In this document: positions 59,711-64,000 of the stretch, piece after piece
Numbering within the stretch: position 1 is the stretch's first letter
How the letters are laid out: every line of letters starts with the position of its first letter
DNA from: DASXIF01 sp036498145
GTDB lineage: Bacteria > Actinomycetota > Actinomycetes > Mycobacteriales > Jatrophihabitantaceae
Direction: 5' to 3'
DNA: 64,000 nucleotides
Assembly: GCA_963708625.1 (NCBI GenBank)
Contig: CAVPSV010000002.1
Span: forward strand, 186,001 to 250,000
Program-made: the position numbers and the translations under genes
The notes under the pieces: generated by a model
What the model was told of the DNA's origin: nothing
Database searches by the model: none
The model's input: only the letters and a program-made list of their open reading frames with translations

Positions 59711-59795
59711 CGGCTCGGCCCGCAGATCGCGTTCAACTTCCCGCCCGTGATGAAGCCCGGCGGGGCGCCCTGCATCAACATTGAGGAGTCGTAGC

Positions 59796-60065
59796 GTGCC
59801 ACTGGCAAGCGACGTCAAGAAGACCATCATCGCCGAGCACGGCTCCACCGAGAGCGACAGTGGCTCGGCCGAGGTGCAGGTCGCGCTGCTGAGCAAGCGC
59901 ATCAGCGACCTCACCGAGCACCTCAAGATGCACAAGCACGACCATCACAGCCGCCGCGGCCTGCTGCTGCTCGTCGGCCGCCGCCGCCGGCTGCTCAACT
60001 ACTTGGCCAAGACCGACATCAACCGTTACCGGTCGATCATCGAACGACTCGGTCTGCGCCGATAG
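59796..60065 (+). CDS. rpsO: 30S ribosomal protein S15
   Basis: S15 binds 16S rRNA helix 22 and starts platform assembly. The 89-residue protein matches throughout: VKKTIIAEHGSTESDSGSAE, VQVALLSKRISDLTEHLKMH, KHDHHSRRGLLLLVGRRRRL and LNYLAKTDINRYRSIIERLG. GTG 59796 with GAGGAG upstream gives the exact family length. Confidence 0.99.
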   Translation: MPLASDVKKTIIAEHGSTESDSGSAEVQVALLSKRISDLTEHLKMHKHDHHSRRGLLLLVGRRRRLLNYLAKTDINRYRSIIERLGLRR

Positions 60066-60365
60066 CTCCAGCTGCGGTGGTCTCCGACGACGGAGGCCGC
60101 CGCAGTTTCACAACAGCACAACTACATATCCATCCATCAGTAGCCGGACGCACACGCGCGTCCCTGCGACCTCGAGGACGCCGGTCCTCGGTAGTGGCGG
60201 TCGGTCCACCGGATCCAATGGGATCCAGCACGGACCCGCCCGCTTCGATCGAAGACCGGCACCCAGCATTCGGTGTCAGCTCGTTCGTCGCACTTGCGCA
60301 TCCGGCGCATCCTGGTAGCCCTGTCCACTGCGACCGGTCTGCCTGACGAACGAGAGGGGTACTCC
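60066..60365 (+). other. 300-base rpsO-pnp intergenic region
   Basis: No gene is seen. The region begins with a terminator-type hairpin at 60072-60105. The rest is likely the pnp leader. In E. coli the same gap holds a terminator and an RNase III site through which pnp controls itself; a similar role here is only inferred. Confidence 0.5.
60072..60105 (+). terminator. Hairpin terminator between rpsO and pnp
   Basis: CTGCGGTGGTCTCC (60072-60085) pairs with GGAGGCCGCCGCAG (60092-60105) over 14 positions, two of them G-U, with a 6-base loop. It is followed by TTT. It begins six bases after the rpsO stop. Confidence 0.75.
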
Positions 60366-62697
60366 GTGACCGGAGCACCAGTATCAGACGGCATCTTCGA
60401 GACCGTCGCATCAATCGACAACGGCAAGTTCGGCACTCGCACGATCCGCTTCGAGACCGGACGGCTGGCCAAGCAGGCCGCCGGTTCGGTCGTCGCGTAC
60501 CTCGACGACGAGACCATGCTGTTGTCGGCCACCACTGCGGGCAAGCACCCGCGCGAAGGGTTCGACTTCTTCCCGCTGACCGTCGACGTGGAAGAGCGGA
60601 TGTACGCCGCGGGTCGAATCCCCGGATCGTTCTTCCGGCGCGAGGGACGTCCGAGCGAGGACGCCATCCTCACCTGCCGGCTGATCGACCGCCCGTTGCG
60701 GCCGACCTTCATCAAGGGCCTGCGCAACGAAGTACAGGTCGTCATCACCGTCCTTGCGCTGAACCCTGCGCATGCCTACGACGTGCTTGCGATCAATGCC
60801 GCATCGGCGTCGACCCAGATCTCCGGCCTGCCGTTCACCGGCCCGGTCGGCGGCACCAGGGTCGCCCTGATCGACGGTCAATGGGTCGCGTTCCCGACCC
60901 ACGCCGAGCTGGCCCGAGCGACCTTCAACATGGTCGTCGCCGGCCGCGTGCTGGACGCCCCGGACGGCGGGCAGGGCGACGTCGCGATCATGATGGTCGA
61001 GGCGGAGGCCACCGAGAACACCATCGAGCTGATCGCCGGCGGCGCGGTGAAGCCGACCGAAGAGGTGGTCGCGGAGGGCCTGGAGGCCGCCAAGCCGTTC
61101 ATCGCCGAGCTGTGCCGCGCGCAGAGCGAACTCGCCAGCGCCGCCGCCAAGCCGACGGCCGAATTCCCCGTCTTCCTCGACTACTCCGACGAGGTGTTCG
61201 CAGGCTGTCGAGAACGCCGTTTCCGCGGAGCTGGCCGGTGCGCTGAGCATCGCAGACAAGCAGGACCGCGAAGCGCGGCTGGACCAGATCAAGGAAGAGG
61301 CCAAGGCCACCCTGGCCACGCAGTTCGACGATCGTCTGCACGAGATCAGCCCGGCCTACCGTGCGCTGACCAAGAAGCTGGTGCGCCAGCGGATCCTGCG
61401 GGACAAGGTCCGTATCGACGGCCGCGGCCTGGCCGACATCCGGACACTGTCCGCCGAGGTCGAGGTGCTGCCGCGGGTGCATGGGTCGGCGCTGTTCCAG
61501 CGCGGCGAGACGCAGATCCTCGGCGTCACCACGCTGAACATGCTCGGCATGGAGCAGAAGCTCGACACGCTGTCTCCGGAGAAAGCCAAGCGCTACATGC
61601 ACAACTACAACTTCCCGCCGTACTCGACCGGTGAGACCGGCCGGGTCGGCTCGCCGAAGCGGCGCGAGATCGGTCATGGCGCGCTCGCCGAGCGGGCCCT
61701 GGTGCCGGTGCTGCCCGGTCGCGACGAGTTCCCGTACGCGATCCGGCAGGTCTCCGAGGCGCTCGGTTCCAACGGCTCGACGTCGATGGGCTCGGTCTGT
61801 GCCTCGACACTCGCGCTGCTCAATGCCGGCGTGCCGCTGAAGGCGCCCGTCGCGGGCATCGCCATGGGCCTGGTGTCCGACACCGTGGACGGCACGACCC
61901 AGTACGTCGCGCTGACCGACATCCTCGGCGCCGAGGACGCCTTCGGCGACATGGACTTCAAAGTCGCCGGCACCAAGGAGTTCGTCACCGCCTTGCAGCT
62001 GGACACCAAGCTCGACGGCATCCCGTCCGAGGTGCTCGCGGCCGCGCTGAAGCAGGCTCGCGACGCCCGGCTGCACATCCTCGACGTGATGGCCGAGGCG
62101 ATCGACGGGCCGGACGAGATGAGCCCCTACGCTCCGCGGGTCACCGTCGTGCACATCCCGGTGGACAAGATCGGCGCGGTGATCGGCCCGAAGGGCGCGA
62201 TGATCAACTCGATCCAGGACGACACCGGCGCACAGATCACCATCGAGGACGACGGCACGATCTACGTCGGCGCCGAGGACGGGCCGGCCGCCCAGGCGGC
62301 GGTCGAGCGGATCAACGCGATCGCCAACCCGCAGATGCCAAAGGTAGGGGAGCGGTTCCTGGGTACGGTCGTGAAGACCGCGGCGTTCGGGGCCTTCGTC
62401 TCGCTGCTGCCCGGCAAGGACGGCCTGATCCACATCAGCAAGCTCGGCCGGGGCAAGCGCATCGGCAAGGTCGAGGACGTGGTGAACGTCGGCGACAAGC
62501 TGCAGGTGGAGATCGCCGAGATCGACCAGCGCGGCAAGATCAGCCTGGTGCTGGTGGACGAGGACGCCGCCGCGAATGGCGCAACTCCGGACGCTTCGGT
62601 GCAGCCGGCCGCCGCAGACCGCGGATGCCTGACTGGACCTCTCAGCCATGATCGACAGGCCGGATGTGCCGCTATAGCGATGCGGCCGGTCTGTTGA
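60366..62697 (+). CDS. pnp: Polyribonucleotide nucleotidyltransferase (PNPase), one frame break
   Basis: PNPase degrades RNA by phosphorolysis and can add tails. Two RNase PH domains flank a helical linker, followed by KH (VDKIGAVIGPKGAMINSIQD) and S1 (FLGTVVKTAAFGAFVSLLPG, then KDGLIHISKLGRGKR). First-core blocks are KFGTRTIRFETGRLAKQAAG and FFPLTVDVEERMYAAGRIPG. Second-core blocks are VLPRVHGSALFQRGETQILG, YNFPPYSTGETGRVGSPKRR and SNGSTSMGSVCASTLALLNA. An extra G near 61203 (gcaGGctgtcgag) splits VFAAVENAVSAEL. The last 25 residues (from about 62620) look non-coding, so the true stop may be earlier, hidden by another base error. About 770 residues joined. The start is GTG 60366. Confidence 0.95.
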
Positions 62698-62731
62698 TGA
62701 AGGACAGGATTGCCCGGTAGGGAGTCGGCCC

Positions 62732-63905
62732 GTGACGTCGCCGTCGATGCGAGAGCTGCCCAAAGAGGTGCTCGCACTGACGACCGTGGGGTTCATGGTC
62801 GCGCTCGGGCTACGGGGTGGTGGCCCCGGCGCTGCCGCTGTTCGCGCGGCACTTCGGCGTCAGCAAGACCGCGGCCGGCGCAGTGATCAGCGCCTTCGCC
62901 GTGATGCGCCTGGTTACCGCGCCGTTCGTCGGGCGGCTGGTCAACGCCGCCGGCGAACGGGTGATGCTGGCGACCGGGATCGGCGTGGTCGCGGTGTCCA
63001 GCCTGCTCGCCGGGCTGTCGCAGAACTACTGGCAGCTGCTGGTGCTGCGGGGCGCCGGCGGCATCGGCTCGATCATGTTCAGCGTCAGCGCGGCCAGCAT
63101 CCTGATCCGTGTTACGCCCAGCCACCTGCGCGGTCGCGCGCAAGGCGTGTGGGCCGGCTCGTTCCTCATCGGGCTGGTCGCCGGTCCGGCCGTGGGCACG
63201 GTCGCCACCTTCTCGTTGCGGTTCCCGTTCTTCCTCTATGCCGGCACCCTGACCGTGGCAGGCAGCCTGGCACTGGCCACCCTGCGGCACAGCGAGTTCG
63301 CCGCGAAACACACCGAACGGGCACAACCGATGCCGCTTGCCACGGCGTTGCGCAACCGCGCCTACGTCGCGGCGTTGATCGCCGGGTTTGCCGGTGACTG
63401 GGCGTTCGTCGGCGCACGCACCGCGATCGTGCCCCAGTTCGTGCACGACCGGCTGCACCTGGGCAATGGCTGGGTGTACGCGGCATTCCTCATCAGCAGC
63501 ATCGTCAGCGGTGCACTCCTGCTGCCGTTCGGACGGGTCGCCGACATCCGCGGCCGCCGCCCGGTCATGGTCGGCGGTCTGCTCGCCGGTGCCCTCGGGT
63601 TCGCCTTGTTGCCGATCTTCCCGGCCATCGGCGGGCTCGTCGTGGCGATGGGCCTGATCGGCGTCGCCAGTGCCGCGGATTCGGTGGCACCGGGCGCGGT
63701 GATGGGCGACGTGGTGGGTGGGCGTGGCGGCACCGTCGTCGCGGTGTTCCAGATGTCGGGCGATCTCGGCGCCGCCCTCGGACCGGTGGTGGCCGGCTGG
63801 ATAGCCGACTGGCAGGGCTACGGCGCAACCTTTGCCGTCAGTGCCGCGATCTCGATGGTGCCGATCGGGTTCGTGCTGGCGGCGCCCGGAGACGCTGACC
63901 CCTCG
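62732..63905 (+). CDS. MFS transporter, frame broken, 3' end uncertain
   Basis: A 12-helix-type major facilitator transporter of about 390 residues. After LTTVGFMVALG an extra G near 62810 shifts the frame; then VVAPALPLFARHFGVSKTAA, GAVISAFAVMRLVTAPFVGR, VVAVSSLLAGLSQNYWQLLV, LRGRAQGVWAGSFLIGLVAG and RVADIRGRRPVMVGG follow. The coding character ends near VPIGFVLAAPG (about 63890). The frame then runs on through a hairpin at 63927-63949 to the window edge, so a base error near 63890 probably hides the stop. The start is GTG 62732. The substrate is unknown. Confidence 0.85.
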
Positions 63906-63926
63906 TGCGGCCGGCGCTCGAGGGCC

Positions 63927-63949
63927 GGCGCTCGCTGTCAGCGAGCGCC
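63927..63949 (+). terminator. Hairpin after the MFS transporter
   Basis: GGCGCTCGC (63927-63935) and GCGAGCGCC (63941-63949) form a perfect 9-base stem with the loop TGTCA. Its place just after the end of coding character supports termination of the transporter gene before it. Confidence 0.7.
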
Positions 63950-64000
63950 CGCCATCGGGAGCGGCGAATCCACCGGAAGCGGTCGCGCCCGACGTGAGCT

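Noticed and set aside
61180..61230. Programmed frameshift in pnp
   Set aside because: No slippery heptamer or following pseudoknot is apparent, and PNPase is not known to use frameshifting; a base error is simpler.

Overview
The window is chromosomal core from a high-GC actinobacterium. Most predicted proteins are typical Actinomycetes families. The gene orders rpsP-khpA-rimM-trmD-rplS-lepB-rnhB-DUF2469-yraN-comM-dprA-xerC, rpsB-tsf-pyrH-frr-cdsA-rlmN, dxr-rip1-ispG and rimP-nusA-ylxR-infB-ylxP-rbfA-truB-ribF-rpsO-pnp match that group. GTG starts, Ala/Pro-rich protein tails and many leaderless promoters (TANNNT six or seven bases before the start codon) fit as well. A genus cannot be fixed from sequence alone; a Frankineae-like lineage is only a guess. 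No phage, insertion sequence, CRISPR array or rRNA was seen. There is one tRNA.

Layout. 1-1016: end of an amidohydrolase gene and a long gap with one strong terminator. 1017-10815: ribosome, tRNA-modification, secretion and DNA-uptake/recombination genes on the plus strand. 10905-14914: an M23 peptidase (minus), a 49-residue small protein and a large LuxR-type ATPase regulator. 15261-20605: translation elongation, nucleotide and lipid genes, closed by a long hairpin. 20679-22915: drug exporter with divergent TetR regulator. 22903-31760: an amine/amino-acid catabolic region (flavin oxidase, alanine dehydrogenase with divergent AldR, class III aminotransferase, Lrp regulator, APC permease, divergent saccharopine dehydrogenase-like enzyme). 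31787-39880: a metallo-beta-lactamase/Rieske protein, a transporter, the tRNA, peroxiredoxin Bcp, purU and the 5-oxoprolinase genes pxpABC. 40012-49186: transporter, alpha-hydroxy acid oxidase, MEP-pathway genes dxr and ispG around a site-2 protease, HAD hydrolase and Eis-like acetyltransferase. 49183-50303: two minus-strand ferritin-like/secreted genes. 50384-62697: the nusA-infB-pnp translation and RNA cluster. The last gene is an MFS transporter at the right edge.

How genes work together. In the amine region an aminotransferase using pyruvate would make alanine, and alanine dehydrogenase would return it to pyruvate and ammonia. The permease, oxidase and two Lrp-type regulators complete a plausible import-and-degrade unit; the substrate is unknown. 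dxr and ispG supply isoprenoid precursors. The nusA-to-pnp stretch couples transcription, 30S maturation, initiation and RNA decay.

Quality warning. At least twelve genes, including single-copy essential ones (trmD, dxr, pnp), can only be read by joining two or more frames. Nearly every break is one extra base, usually a G or C in a short G/C run. This looks like uncorrected sequencing or assembly error, not gene decay. Such genes are given as one CDS spanning the frames. The most interesting items are an in-frame NusA-YlxR fusion, an MBL-Rieske two-domain protein, a short-variable-arm tRNA with anticodon UAG, two small proteins with good start signals, and a 99-base inverted-repeat element next to the aminotransferase gene.
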